A DNA stretch of 24,532 nt from IMG/VR virus record IMGVR_UViG_3300030333_000498, positions 1-24,532 of that record; one strand, written 5' to 3'. Both the position numbers and the translations under genes were made by a program. The notes beneath the pieces were generated by a model that saw nothing but the letters and a program-made list of their open reading frames with translations, ran no database searches and was not told the DNA's origin. Shown here in pieces: positions 6,370 through 14,488 of this stretch; position 1 is the first letter of the stretch, and every line of letters begins with the position of its first letter. This DNA is from a virus.

Positions 6370-7912
6370 TAGTGAAGTGAAATATGAAAGATTTCAATGG
6401 CACATGGGTGTTGTTGAAGATAGAGATGATCCTGTTAAATTAGGAAGAGTCAAAGTAAGATTCTTTGGAGTTCATCCAGAAGATAAAAGTAAAGTATCAA
6501 CAGAAAGTTTACCATGGGCAACGGTATTGTCAAATGCTTCTCATGGTTCTAGATCTGGTGTTGGTGGACCAGCAGTAGGTATAGTTCCAGGAACTTGGGT
6601 AATAGGTTTCTTTATTGATGAGACAGCTTATCAAAAACCTTTTATTATAGGATCCTTTCCAGGAATACCAGTAGCAAAAGCTGATGGCACATTAGGATTT
6701 AATGATCCAAATGAAGTATTCCCTAAGAATAAAGATTTACATGGTGAAGAAGTAAATGGTTTAGAAGAAGTAGATATATCTAGATTAGCAAGAGGATTAT
6801 TTGCAGAGAGACATAGATCAGTTATAAAAAGAAGAGCATTAAGAATAACCGATATCCCAAAAGCTAAAGCACCTACAACAGACTTTGAAGTATTACCTGA
6901 AAAAGATGGTGTTGATTATGAAACGGTAAATTGGGAAGAGCCACATGCTAGAAATACTGATGGTAAATCTGTAAAAGATAAAGATTATGTTTCTAAGTAT
7001 CCTTATAATAAAGTAATAGAATCAGAAAATGGTATTATACAAGAAGTAGATGATACTCCAAATAATAATAGAATAGCATATTATCATCAAGCATCTGGAT
7101 CTTATCAAGAAATAGTTCATAGTGGAGATCGTAGCACAAAGATAACTGGTAATGATTATGAAATAGTTGTTAAAGATAAAAATGCTTATATCTCTGGTAA
7201 TTGTAATGTAACAATTCAAGGCGATGCAAAAGTATTAGTTCAGGGAAATAAATATGAAGAGATAGAAGGTAATTATTTCCTTACGGTTCGAAAAGATAAA
7301 ATAGAAAAGATAGGTGGTAATCATCAAACAGAGATTCTCTCAGATAGAGCTACGCAGATTAACGGGAATAATTATTTTACTGTTGGTAATAAAGATGTCG
7401 CTGATACTGGTCATGATGTAACTAGTATATTAGGATCCGAAACTATTACAGTAGGTAAATCTCATACAGAAACAATTAATGGTGATGTTCAATTTACATT
7501 TAATGCTAATGAGAATAAACAATTAGCAGGTAATTTAACTGAGCTTCATAAAGGTAATGCTGATATTGGTATTGTTGGTAATTATAATTTAGGTGTTGTA
7601 GGTAACTATAATGAGAAGACTAAAGCAAATAGTAGTATTATAGTTGAAGGAGCTAGAACAGAAACTATTACACTTGATGTAGTTCAAGATTATAAAGCTA
7701 ACTTCACAGATACAGTTGGTGGTAATTATACCGAAACTATTGAAGGAACGCAAGGCACAACTGCTTCAGTATCGAATATTAATAATAATGTTAATATAAC
7801 TGGTACATCTACAGCATCTGTTGATCATGTATCTAATGGCATAAGTGGTCATGGTCATACACATGATGATACAGCAGGATTAGGTGTTGGTGAAACCTCA
7901 CCACCAAAATAG
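6359..7912 (+). CDS. 5: Baseplate central spike gp5, without lysozyme domain
   Basis: This is 517 aa (T4 gp5 is 575). Residues about 8-105 are the OB-fold: HMGVVEDRDDPVKLGRVKVR, LPWATVLSNASHG, GPAVGIVPGTWVIGFFIDE, then QKPFIIGSFPGIP. Where T4 has about 165 residues of lysozyme there is only a charged linker (about 110-205) with no lysozyme-like sequence. From about 205 onward lie many short V/I-x-G-N repeats (for example ITGNDYEIVV, VVGNYNEK, VGGNYTETIEGT), the pattern of the trimeric beta-helix needle. Near the end is GHGHTHDD; the alternating HxHxH (498-502) resembles the metal-binding tip of P2 gpV-type spikes. The protein pierces the outer membrane; cell-wall lysis must come from elsewhere. 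Confidence 0.88.
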   Translation: MASNSEVKYERFQWHMGVVEDRDDPVKLGRVKVRFFGVHPEDKSKVSTESLPWATVLSNASHGSRSGVGGPAVGIVPGTWVIGFFIDETAYQKPFIIGSFPGIPVAKADGTLGFNDPNEVFPKNKDLHGEEVNGLEEVDISRLARGLFAERHRSVIKRRALRITDIPKAKAPTTDFEVLPEKDGVDYETVNWEEPHARNTDGKSVKDKDYVSKYPYNKVIESENGIIQEVDDTPNNNRIAYYHQASGSYQEIVHSGDRSTKITGNDYEIVVKDKNAYISGNCNVTIQGDAKVLVQGNKYEEIEGNYFLTVRKDKIEKIGGNHQTEILSDRATQINGNNYFTVGNKDVADTGHDVTSILGSETITVGKSHTETINGDVQFTFNANENKQLAGNLTELHKGNADIGIVGNYNLGVVGNYNEKTKANSSIIVEGARTETITLDVVQDYKANFTDTVGGNYTETIEGTQGTTASVSNINNNVNITGTSTASVDHVSNGISGHGHTHDDTAGLGVGETSPPK

Positions 7913-7915
7913 GAG
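7911..7915 (+). promoter_or_regulatory. Strong ribosome binding site overlapping the gp5 stop
   Basis: AGGAG begins within the TAG stop of gp5 and lies 6 nt before the ATG at 7922. It is one of the strongest Shine-Dalgarno sites in the window, suggesting the 103-aa protein is made in good amount. Confidence 0.6.
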
Positions 7916-7921
7916 TAAATT

Positions 7922-8233
7922 ATGGCTGATATGAAAATTGTAAATAATAAAGTTGCATATGTCAACAGCTCTGGTGATGCTCTTTATAATATGCCAATTG
8001 CAGGTGGATCAAATACATTTGTAGTAAAAACAGATGGAACTAATTTATCCTTTTCAGATGAATTACCTTATACTCCTAACGTAGCTGCTAATTGGAATGT
8101 CGCTCCAACATATGCTAATAACGCTTTAGATGAAGCAGCAGCAAGAATAAAAGTATTAGAAACAAAAGTAACAGACTTAGAAGCTAACGTCACATCATTA
8201 GCTGCTAGAGTAACAACATTAGAGGGTGCATAA
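7922..8233 (+). CDS. Small structural protein with C-terminal coiled coil (unknown)
   Basis: This is 103 aa. Residues 1-50 look beta-rich (MKIVNNKVAYVNSSGDALYN, VVKTDGTNLSFSDEL). Residues 60-70 (NWNVAPTYANNALDEAAARI) match a pattern common in small phage virion proteins. The C-terminus (about 70-102) shows regular heptads (IKVLETKVTDLEANVTSLAA, then RVTTLEGA) with I/L/V in a and d positions, probably a trimeric coiled coil. It lies between the trimeric spike and a Leu-Pro-rich protein, so a spike accessory or trimeric adaptor is plausible. I do not recognise a named family. Confidence 0.75.
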   Translation: MADMKIVNNKVAYVNSSGDALYNMPIAGGSNTFVVKTDGTNLSFSDELPYTPNVAANWNVAPTYANNALDEAAARIKVLETKVTDLEANVTSLAARVTTLEGA

Positions 8234-8943
8234 TGAGTTGTGGTCCTAATCCAAAATTAAAAAAATTACAAGACATGGCTGCAGGAGCCAAAGAAGCTTT
8301 TGGTAAATTAACTGAAGGTGCTGATGGTATAATGGGTTCGTTAGATGACCTAGCTGGTACTTTGGATGCAGAGATAGGTAAAGGTTTAGGATCCTTAAAA
8401 GAAATGTTACCAGAAATAGAATTACCTTCTTTAGATATAGAATTGCCAGAAATAAATTTACCAGAATTACCTAAGATACCTAATTTAAGTTTACAAGGTG
8501 ATTTAATGTCATTAGTAAATAATGCTAAATTAGGTGATCCAGGATTCCTAAGTGAGATGGCATCATTAAAAGCAAAGTATGGTGATATACCTGGAGTTGA
8601 TTTTGATAAGATACAAGGTCAATTATTATCTGGTGAATTAAACATGGATAATCTATGTAAGTTAATTCCTAATGTAGAAAAGACTGCTGAAGGCGAGACA
8701 AAAGAAAAAGGAACACCGCTGTCATCATTAGATATGCCAGCTGTAGAATTACCAAAAGAGCTACCAAAAATAGATATTCAATCAAAGTTAGATGAGGTTG
8801 CTGAATCAGCACAAGCAAAGCTTGATGTGGAATTTGAAGCAATTCAAGAAGAACAAATGAAAAAAATGGAGGCAGAGTTAGAAGCCAAGTTCGCTTTAGA
8901 GACAAGTAATCTTTCTTTTAAGCTAAACGACCTCGGTATCTAA
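8233..8943 (+). CDS. Uncharacterised protein with Leu-Pro repeats, between spike and gp25
   Basis: This is 236 aa, coupled to the preceding gene (TAATG). It starts MSCGPNPKLKKLQDMA, has a helical N-terminal part, then a striking stretch at about 56-87 where LP recurs with acidic and hydrophobic spacers (LPEIELPSLDIELPEINLP and onward), a second set at about 158-175 (MPAVELPKELPKIDI), and an Ala/Glu-rich helix (AQAKLDVEFEAIQEEQMKKM) before a short C-terminus. No membrane segment is seen. Proteins starting MSCGP with LP repeats occur beside gp5 and gp25 in marine T4-like phages as I recall, with no assigned role. An extended, proline-spaced structural element of the hub or wedge is an inference. 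Confidence 0.8.
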   Translation: MSCGPNPKLKKLQDMAAGAKEAFGKLTEGADGIMGSLDDLAGTLDAEIGKGLGSLKEMLPEIELPSLDIELPEINLPELPKIPNLSLQGDLMSLVNNAKLGDPGFLSEMASLKAKYGDIPGVDFDKIQGQLLSGELNMDNLCKLIPNVEKTAEGETKEKGTPLSSLDMPAVELPKELPKIDIQSKLDEVAESAQAKLDVEFEAIQEEQMKKMEAELEAKFALETSNLSFKLNDLGI

Positions 8944-8946
8944 TAC

Positions 8947-8954
8947 TATAAATA
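8947..8954 (+). promoter_or_regulatory. T4-type late promoter box before gp25
   Basis: An exact TATAAATA lies in the only intergenic gap (16 nt) within the rightward unit after gp5 that lacks a Shine-Dalgarno site. It ends 5 nt before the ATG at 8960, the same spacing as the minus-strand box before gp4. With T4 late geometry, transcription would start at or next to the A of the ATG. It probably gives extra expression of the wedge genes gp25-gp6-gp7-gp8. Confidence 0.7.
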
Positions 8955-8959
8955 AATCT

Positions 8960-9358
8960 ATGGCAACTAGACGTTTAGATAAAGTTTTTTCAGATATACG
9001 AGCAGATATGGCCTCACATCCGGTATCTGATGACTTGTTGTTGCATAATAACGAAGCATCAATAGAGACTTCTATTAAAAATTTATTATTAACTGATAGA
9101 TACGAAAGGTTGATGCAACCTAGAATAGGATCAGATTTAAAAGCGATGTTGTTTGAGAATTTTAGTGCTCAAACAGAAAGACGTCTAGCAGATGCTATAA
9201 GAGAAACAATAGAGAACTATGAACCAAGATGTAACCTTATGGATGTAATGGTTGAAGGTGATCCTGATAGGAACTCGTATCTTGCAGTAATAGAATATGC
9301 CGTTAGAAGTTCTGAGTCTCCTCAGTCTTTTAGCATAATTTTAGATAGGGTACGATAA
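8960..9358 (+). CDS. 25: Baseplate wedge protein gp25
   Basis: This is 132 aa, the same length as T4 gp25. It has the family's lysozyme-like (but non-enzymatic) fold markers: DLLLHNNEASIETSIKNLLL, TDRYERLMQPRIGSDLKAML, LADAIRETIENYEPRC with the conserved EPR at 88-90, and a C-terminal beta-strand end (SFSIILDRVR). gp25 is one of the most conserved baseplate proteins in contractile systems (equivalent to P2 gpW and T6SS TssE); it links the wedge to the sheath start. It has no Shine-Dalgarno site but a late promoter box immediately upstream. Its stop overlaps the gp6 start (TAATG). Confidence 0.92.
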   Translation: MATRRLDKVFSDIRADMASHPVSDDLLLHNNEASIETSIKNLLLTDRYERLMQPRIGSDLKAMLFENFSAQTERRLADAIRETIENYEPRCNLMDVMVEGDPDRNSYLAVIEYAVRSSESPQSFSIILDRVR

Positions 9359-11190
9359 TGGCAGCAAATTCAGCAACAAGTTTAGTGGATTTGGATTTTG
9401 ATAAAATTAAATCAAATCTAAAAACCCACATGAAGAGTCAATCAATCATTCGTGATTATGACTTCGAAGGATCAAATATAAATGTATTGTTAGATGTTCT
9501 TTCTTACAATACTTCACTTAACAATTATTATATTAATATGCTTTCTAATGAGATGTTCTTAGACACAGCGCAGGAAAGAGATAGTATATTAGCACACATT
9601 AAAGAACTTAACTACGTACCCCGTTCAGTTCACTCTGCTGTTGCTTATGTTAATATCGAAATACAACCTGATGATGCACCTAGTTCAATCTCTATTCCTA
9701 AGTGGACAATATTCAATTCAACTGTAGATGGTAAGTCTCTTAAATTTAGTACTCAAGAGGATCTTATCATTAAACCAACTGTTAATACTTCTTCTAATAC
9801 TACAACATATGCTGTATCTAATGTAGCAATATATGAAGGTGCTATTGTAGAAGAATTTGCTATTGCAGATAATTCAAATAACTTTACAGTAGATATTAGT
9901 AATAAGAATATCGATACAAGACATTTAGTTGTATCAGTTAAAGATAGTGCAACAGCTGCTAATAGTACATATTCAGATTGGGAAAAGAAAGAAACATTAT
10001 TTGGTATTAATGCTACATCAAATGTTTACTTTACAGAACCACAAATTGGTGATAAATTTAAATTAACATTTGGTGATGGTATCTTTGGTAAGAAACCAAT
10101 TCAAGGTAATGTTCTTAAAATTAAATATAGAAATGCATCTGGTACAGGTGGTAACAATGCTAAGAAGTTTACTAATCAATCTAATATTCAAGGTTATAGT
10201 AAAATCATTGTAAACACTGTTACTAATTCTTCTGGTGGTCAGGCTGCTGAGACAGTAGAAGAAATTAGATTTAATGCTCCTAAAGCATTCCAGGTTCAAG
10301 AAAGAGCTGTAACAAAAGACGATTATAAAATTATTGTACAACGTCAATTTCCAGAAGTCAAGAACGTATTAGCATTTGGTGGTGAAAATTTAGTACCACC
10401 TAGATTTGGTAAAGTAATTATAGCAGTAGATTTAGCTGATGCAGACGGCGTACCAGAATCAAAGAAAAATGCTATTCAGGATTACTTATCTAAAAAATCA
10501 CCATTAGGTATCGATCCTGTAGTTGTTATTCCAGAATTTTCATTCTTAGAATCAACTGTAGATGTATCATACGATGTTTCAGTCACTGATCAAACTATAG
10601 AAGCTATTAAATCAAAAGCACAAACAGCTTTACTAGCATATGCAGAAGATAATATTAATACATTTGATTCTGTATTTAGAAATTCTAAAGCAGCAGCTGC
10701 AATAGACGCAGCAGATGTAAGTATCATTTCTTCTCAATTATCAAATAGAGTGTTTAAAAAATTAACACCATCATCTGTTAGAACTACATTTAAATTAGAA
10801 TATAATAATGAACTAATTAAGGATGATATATTTGTAGAGAACGATACAAAGACTTATTATAAACCAGCATTCGAGTCTACATTATTTAACTATGATAGAA
10901 ATGGTGTAACAGAAAATAATGTATTCTTTATGGATAACGGAGCTGGTAATGTAATGATAGTAAGAAGTAATAGTCAAAACCAATTACAAATAATTTCACC
11001 AAATGCCGGGACTATTGATTATACAACTGGTATAATTAATATTAACGCTATTACAATTTATTCATATACCGGCACAGCATTAAAAGTATATGCTAGATGT
11101 ACTAATAGAGATATTAAAACTAAGAATGCATCTATACTACAAATGAATGCCGAGGATCTTACATTTAATATAACGCAAGAGAGGTTGTAA
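9358..11190 (+). CDS. 6: Baseplate wedge protein gp6 (baseplate J family)
   Basis: This is 610 aa (T4 gp6 is 660). The N-terminus (LDFDKIKSNLKTHMKSQ, then NVLLDVLSYNTSLNNYYINM, FLDTAQERDSILAHIKELNY) is the gp6 helical domain. The centre has the baseplate J hallmark FGDGIFGKKP (about 239-248) followed by YRNASGTGGNN, then AVTKDDYKIIVQRQFPEV and GGENLVPPRFGKVIIAV. gp6 dimers build the inner iris ring of the baseplate together with gp25 and gp53. It is coupled to gp25 by a TAATG overlap and followed 1 nt later by gp7 with its own ribosome binding site. Confidence 0.9.
   Translation: MAANSATSLVDLDFDKIKSNLKTHMKSQSIIRDYDFEGSNINVLLDVLSYNTSLNNYYINMLSNEMFLDTAQERDSILAHIKELNYVPRSVHSAVAYVNIEIQPDDAPSSISIPKWTIFNSTVDGKSLKFSTQEDLIIKPTVNTSSNTTTYAVSNVAIYEGAIVEEFAIADNSNNFTVDISNKNIDTRHLVVSVKDSATAANSTYSDWEKKETLFGINATSNVYFTEPQIGDKFKLTFGDGIFGKKPIQGNVLKIKYRNASGTGGNNAKKFTNQSNIQGYSKIIVNTVTNSSGGQAAETVEEIRFNAPKAFQVQERAVTKDDYKIIVQRQFPEVKNVLAFGGENLVPPRFGKVIIAVDLADADGVPESKKNAIQDYLSKKSPLGIDPVVVIPEFSFLESTVDVSYDVSVTDQTIEAIKSKAQTALLAYAEDNINTFDSVFRNSKAAAAIDAADVSIISSQLSNRVFKKLTPSSVRTTFKLEYNNELIKDDIFVENDTKTYYKPAFESTLFNYDRNGVTENNVFFMDNGAGNVMIVRSNSQNQLQIISPNAGTIDYTTGIININAITIYSYTGTALKVYARCTNRDIKTKNASILQMNAEDLTFNITQERL
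11179..11184 (+). promoter_or_regulatory. Ribosome binding site that fixes the GTG start of gp7
   Basis: GAGAGG in the 3' end of gp6, 7 nt before GTG at 11192. The good spacing supports the GTG start over any later ATG. Confidence 0.6.
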
Positions 11191-11191
11191 A

Positions 11192-14100
11192 GTGGCTAAG
11201 CCCTCACCGGAATACATATCTCAATTTATAAAAGAGCAATTCCCACAATACTATTTTGCGGGCGGTGAGAATCTTGTTGCTTTCATATTAGCATATTATG
11301 AATGGTTAGAGACAACAGATCAATCAACTAAGGTATTAAGAGGGCTTCAAAAGAACAGAGATATAGATACCGCTACCAGTGACTTTCTATTAAATTTTAA
11401 AAAGATATTTTTATCAGGTGTTAAATATCAAACACAAATAGATGATAGGTTTATGGTAAAACACGTAAGTGATATTTACCAATCAAAAGGTTCTACTAGA
11501 TCTATTGAACTTTTATTAAAGATGTTGTATAATGAAGAAGTAGAAGTATTTCTTCCTAGCACAAGAGTAACATACGCATCAGATTCCAAATTTAAAAAAC
11601 CAGTATACATAGAATTATCACCATCTGATAGAACAAGAGGAATGGTTGGTAATAAAATTACTGGATCTAAAAGTGGTGCTACAGCTTTTATAGAAAGTGT
11701 TATCACTAAACTAGTTAATAATAAAAGAATTACTATTGCTTATCTATCCGGTGTTATTGGAACATTTCAAAATAAAGAATTCGTTACAGATGATTTAGTT
11801 CTTAAAGATGCACCTCAAGTTGTAGGATCATTATCTAATATTACAATTACAAATGGTGGTCAAAATTTTGAAGTAGGAGATACATTTGATGTTATCTCAA
11901 GTGTAGGTAAAGGTGCAAGAGCTAAAGTTTTATCTACAGAAGATGCTACTGGTAAAGTATCATTTAATTTAGCTAATGGTGGTTATGGTTATACTACATC
12001 AAATGCTTATACAAGATCATTATCTGCTAATGCTACAATAGTAGTATCAAATATTGTAAATGCAAATACTGAAAGAGAAGATTTCTTTTTATTCGAACAA
12101 GTATCTCAAACTTTAGAGACTGTTACTTATACTTCTGCTGGATCTAACGCAGCCTTAGCTGATTATGCTAATGGTGCTTTAGTAGTAGGAGCAAATAATA
12201 CTAATACTAATGTTGCTACTGGTTATGCTATGTCAGCAGTAGCTCAAACATTTATTATACAAACTGAATCAGGATCATTTGCAGATTGTAATTATATCTA
12301 TGTTGCTAATGTTGCTACTAATGGTCAAATAGATACAGTCGCTAATTCATCTACTAATGGTGAATTAATTGCACAAAATTCAACTGCTATAGGTATTAAT
12401 GGTAATAATAAACCTTTCTATTCTCATGCTAAAGCATTTGTAAGAGGTTTAGCAAGTAATACTTATGCTAATGTAGCTAATGTAGGTATTGGTATTGGCG
12501 CTGATTTTGAAGTTGGATCCATAGGCACAAATGAAACATTAACTTTATTTACAGATATAATTGGAGCTAATAACACTGCAGCATCACCTAAACCATTTAC
12601 TAATGTTCATCCAAATGGAGCTAACGGTGGTATGGGATTTATTGATTCAGTATCGATAGATACTAAAATAACAATAGGCAATAGAGCCAACACACATACA
12701 CCATTCTCAGCTAATGGTAAATTCTCAAACAATGATGTAATATATGAAGCAAATGTATTTGTAGATAGAATATCTTTAGTAGCAGGCGGAACTGGATATT
12801 CAAATTCTGATACAGTAACATTTTCAGGAGCTACTTACGGAACACAAGCTGCAGCTTCTGTAGTAACAGATATATTTGGTAAGATCGTAAACGTGCCAAT
12901 ATCTAATAATGGTATACAATATAGAAAGCAACCATCAGTAGCAATAACAACTTCTACAGGATCTGGTGCTAATGTATATGCTATTATGGATGCTCAAAAA
13001 ATAGGCGCTACAGGAAGAATAAAAACTACTAATACAACTGTAATGTTTGTAAATGAAGTAGCTAATGGTTCTTTTTCTAATGGTGATGTAATTACTAATG
13101 CAGGTGTTAATGCTTTCTGTAATGCAGCAACAGCTGAGTTAGCAAGAGGAACTGGTTATGATGCAGCAGATACTGTTACATTTACTGGTGGTAGTCCAAC
13201 TACAAATGCTAATACACAAAACTTTACTGTTGATGGTAGTGGTGTAATACAATCAGTTCAAATAAACGATCCAGGCGCTGGATATAGTTCAAATGCTACA
13301 TTAGCTATTAATACATCAACTGGTTCTGGAGCTTCGTTATCTCCTGTAATGGATTTTGGTATTGGATTACCTAAATCGGGAGCAGCTGATTTAACTACTA
13401 TATTATATAATGCATTAACATTTACTAACTTTACTATTGGAACTGTAGAATCTTTAAATAGAATTAATCCAGGTTCTAATTATAACTTAGATCCATTAAC
13501 TGTTTTGCATAATCCATATGTAGCTGGTTTTAATAGAAGAGATTTAGTTGCAGTTGTATCTAATATAAATGGATCCTTTACTGCAGGCGAAACATTAAGA
13601 CAAACTGTATCTTTACCAGGTTATTTAATTACACATAGTAATAGTTCTGTTAATGGTATTACTTTAGCATCTAATAGTGCAGCTATATCAATTGGTGAAG
13701 GTGTTATTCAATTAACAACAAATGCTACTGGTGTTATTGAATCTTCTAATGCTACACATATTAAATTAAAAGATACTGTTGGTGCATTTGATGATTCGTA
13801 TATAATACAAACACAATCATCAGGAGCTAATGTTGATCCATTAACTGGTGGTAGCGTACAACAAAATGTATCTGCTATTGCTACTGGAACATTTAAAACA
13901 CAATTTGCTAATAATGGTGTAGATCATGTTAAGATAAGAAGATTAAAATTTGGCCAGGCATTTGCTAATGGTGCAACATTAGAAGGTTTATCATCTGGAT
14001 CTACTGCTACAGTAGAGAATATGTATGATGATGAAAATACTATGCCAATAGGTTTAAATGCTGTAGTAACTGCTAATGTTCAAACTGCAAATGGTATTGC

Positions 14101-14488
14101 TACATCATTAGAGATATTAGATTCTGGATTTGGTTATGAACAAGACGGTGAATTATCATTACAAAACCCAAATACAGTGTTTATTGTAGCAGGAACTGCG
14201 AATGTAGATCAACAAGGTGTAGCAACTGGTTATTGGGAAGATAGGCGTTCGTTTATAAGTGACATAAATAAATTACATGATAGTGATTACTATCAAGACT
14301 ATTCGTACGTTACAAAGACTTCTTTAGCCTTAGAACAATACGAAGAACAACTAAAAGACATTTTGCACGTAGCAGGTAACAAGTTATTTGGTGAGGTTGT
14401 TAAAGTAGATGAAAAAGTTGCATTGAATCTTACAGCAAGCAACAGTCATATAGATACAGCCAATGCATATCATAGTTGGATGAATTAA
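11192..14488 (+). CDS. 7: Baseplate wedge protein gp7-like
   Basis: This is 1098 aa with a GTG start (T4 gp7 is 1032). The N-terminus (PSPEYISQFIKEQFPQYYFA, then LVAFILAYYEWLETTDQ, ATSDFLLNFKKIFLSGV, IYQSKGSTRSIELLLKMLYN) is typical of the large wedge protein of marine T4-like phages. The C-terminus (FISDINKLHDSDYYQDYSYV, then QYEEQLKDILHVAGNKLFGE) is another conserved block. Between them, about 215-930, is beta-rich sequence full of Gly/Asn/Thr with repeated motifs such as GGTGYSNSDTVTF, RGTGYDAADTVTF and PGAGYSSNATLAI. The gp7 name rests on position between gp6 and gp8, size and terminal blocks; direct similarity to T4 gp7 is weak. Confidence 0.75.
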   Translation: MAKPSPEYISQFIKEQFPQYYFAGGENLVAFILAYYEWLETTDQSTKVLRGLQKNRDIDTATSDFLLNFKKIFLSGVKYQTQIDDRFMVKHVSDIYQSKGSTRSIELLLKMLYNEEVEVFLPSTRVTYASDSKFKKPVYIELSPSDRTRGMVGNKITGSKSGATAFIESVITKLVNNKRITIAYLSGVIGTFQNKEFVTDDLVLKDAPQVVGSLSNITITNGGQNFEVGDTFDVISSVGKGARAKVLSTEDATGKVSFNLANGGYGYTTSNAYTRSLSANATIVVSNIVNANTEREDFFLFEQVSQTLETVTYTSAGSNAALADYANGALVVGANNTNTNVATGYAMSAVAQTFIIQTESGSFADCNYIYVANVATNGQIDTVANSSTNGELIAQNSTAIGINGNNKPFYSHAKAFVRGLASNTYANVANVGIGIGADFEVGSIGTNETLTLFTDIIGANNTAASPKPFTNVHPNGANGGMGFIDSVSIDTKITIGNRANTHTPFSANGKFSNNDVIYEANVFVDRISLVAGGTGYSNSDTVTFSGATYGTQAAASVVTDIFGKIVNVPISNNGIQYRKQPSVAITTSTGSGANVYAIMDAQKIGATGRIKTTNTTVMFVNEVANGSFSNGDVITNAGVNAFCNAATAELARGTGYDAADTVTFTGGSPTTNANTQNFTVDGSGVIQSVQINDPGAGYSSNATLAINTSTGSGASLSPVMDFGIGLPKSGAADLTTILYNALTFTNFTIGTVESLNRINPGSNYNLDPLTVLHNPYVAGFNRRDLVAVVSNINGSFTAGETLRQTVSLPGYLITHSNSSVNGITLASNSAAISIGEGVIQLTTNATGVIESSNATHIKLKDTVGAFDDSYIIQTQSSGANVDPLTGGSVQQNVSAIATGTFKTQFANNGVDHVKIRRLKFGQAFANGATLEGLSSGSTATVENMYDDENTMPIGLNAVVTANVQTANGIATSLEILDSGFGYEQDGELSLQNPNTVFIVAGTANVDQQGVATGYWEDRRSFISDINKLHDSDYYQDYSYVTKTSLALEQYEEQLKDILHVAGNKLFGEVVKVDEKVALNLTASNSHIDTANAYHSWMN
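12775..13365 (+). repeat. Gly-x-Gly-Tyr repeat modules within gp7
   Basis: At protein level, four successive units follow the pattern G-x-G-Y, polar residues, T-V-T-F or A-I-x-T, G-S-G-A: VAGGTGYSNSDTVTFSGA, NNGIQYRKQPSVAITTSTG, ARGTGYDAADTVTFTGG and DPGAGYSSNATLAINTSTG. DNA identity is low, so these are old protein repeats, not recent duplications. An earlier related unit (TNGGQNFEVGDTFDVI) lies near 11850. Confidence 0.6.

Noticed and set aside
11846-13365. Possible CRISPR or DNA tandem repeats in gp7
   Set aside because: The repeats exist only at protein level with varied codons and uneven spacing; there are no identical direct repeats with unique spacers.
14476-14488. TTG start four codons upstream for gp8
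   Set aside because: The ATG at 14488 forms a standard TAATG junction with gp7 and gives the expected N-terminus, so the TTG extension (DEL) is unlikely.
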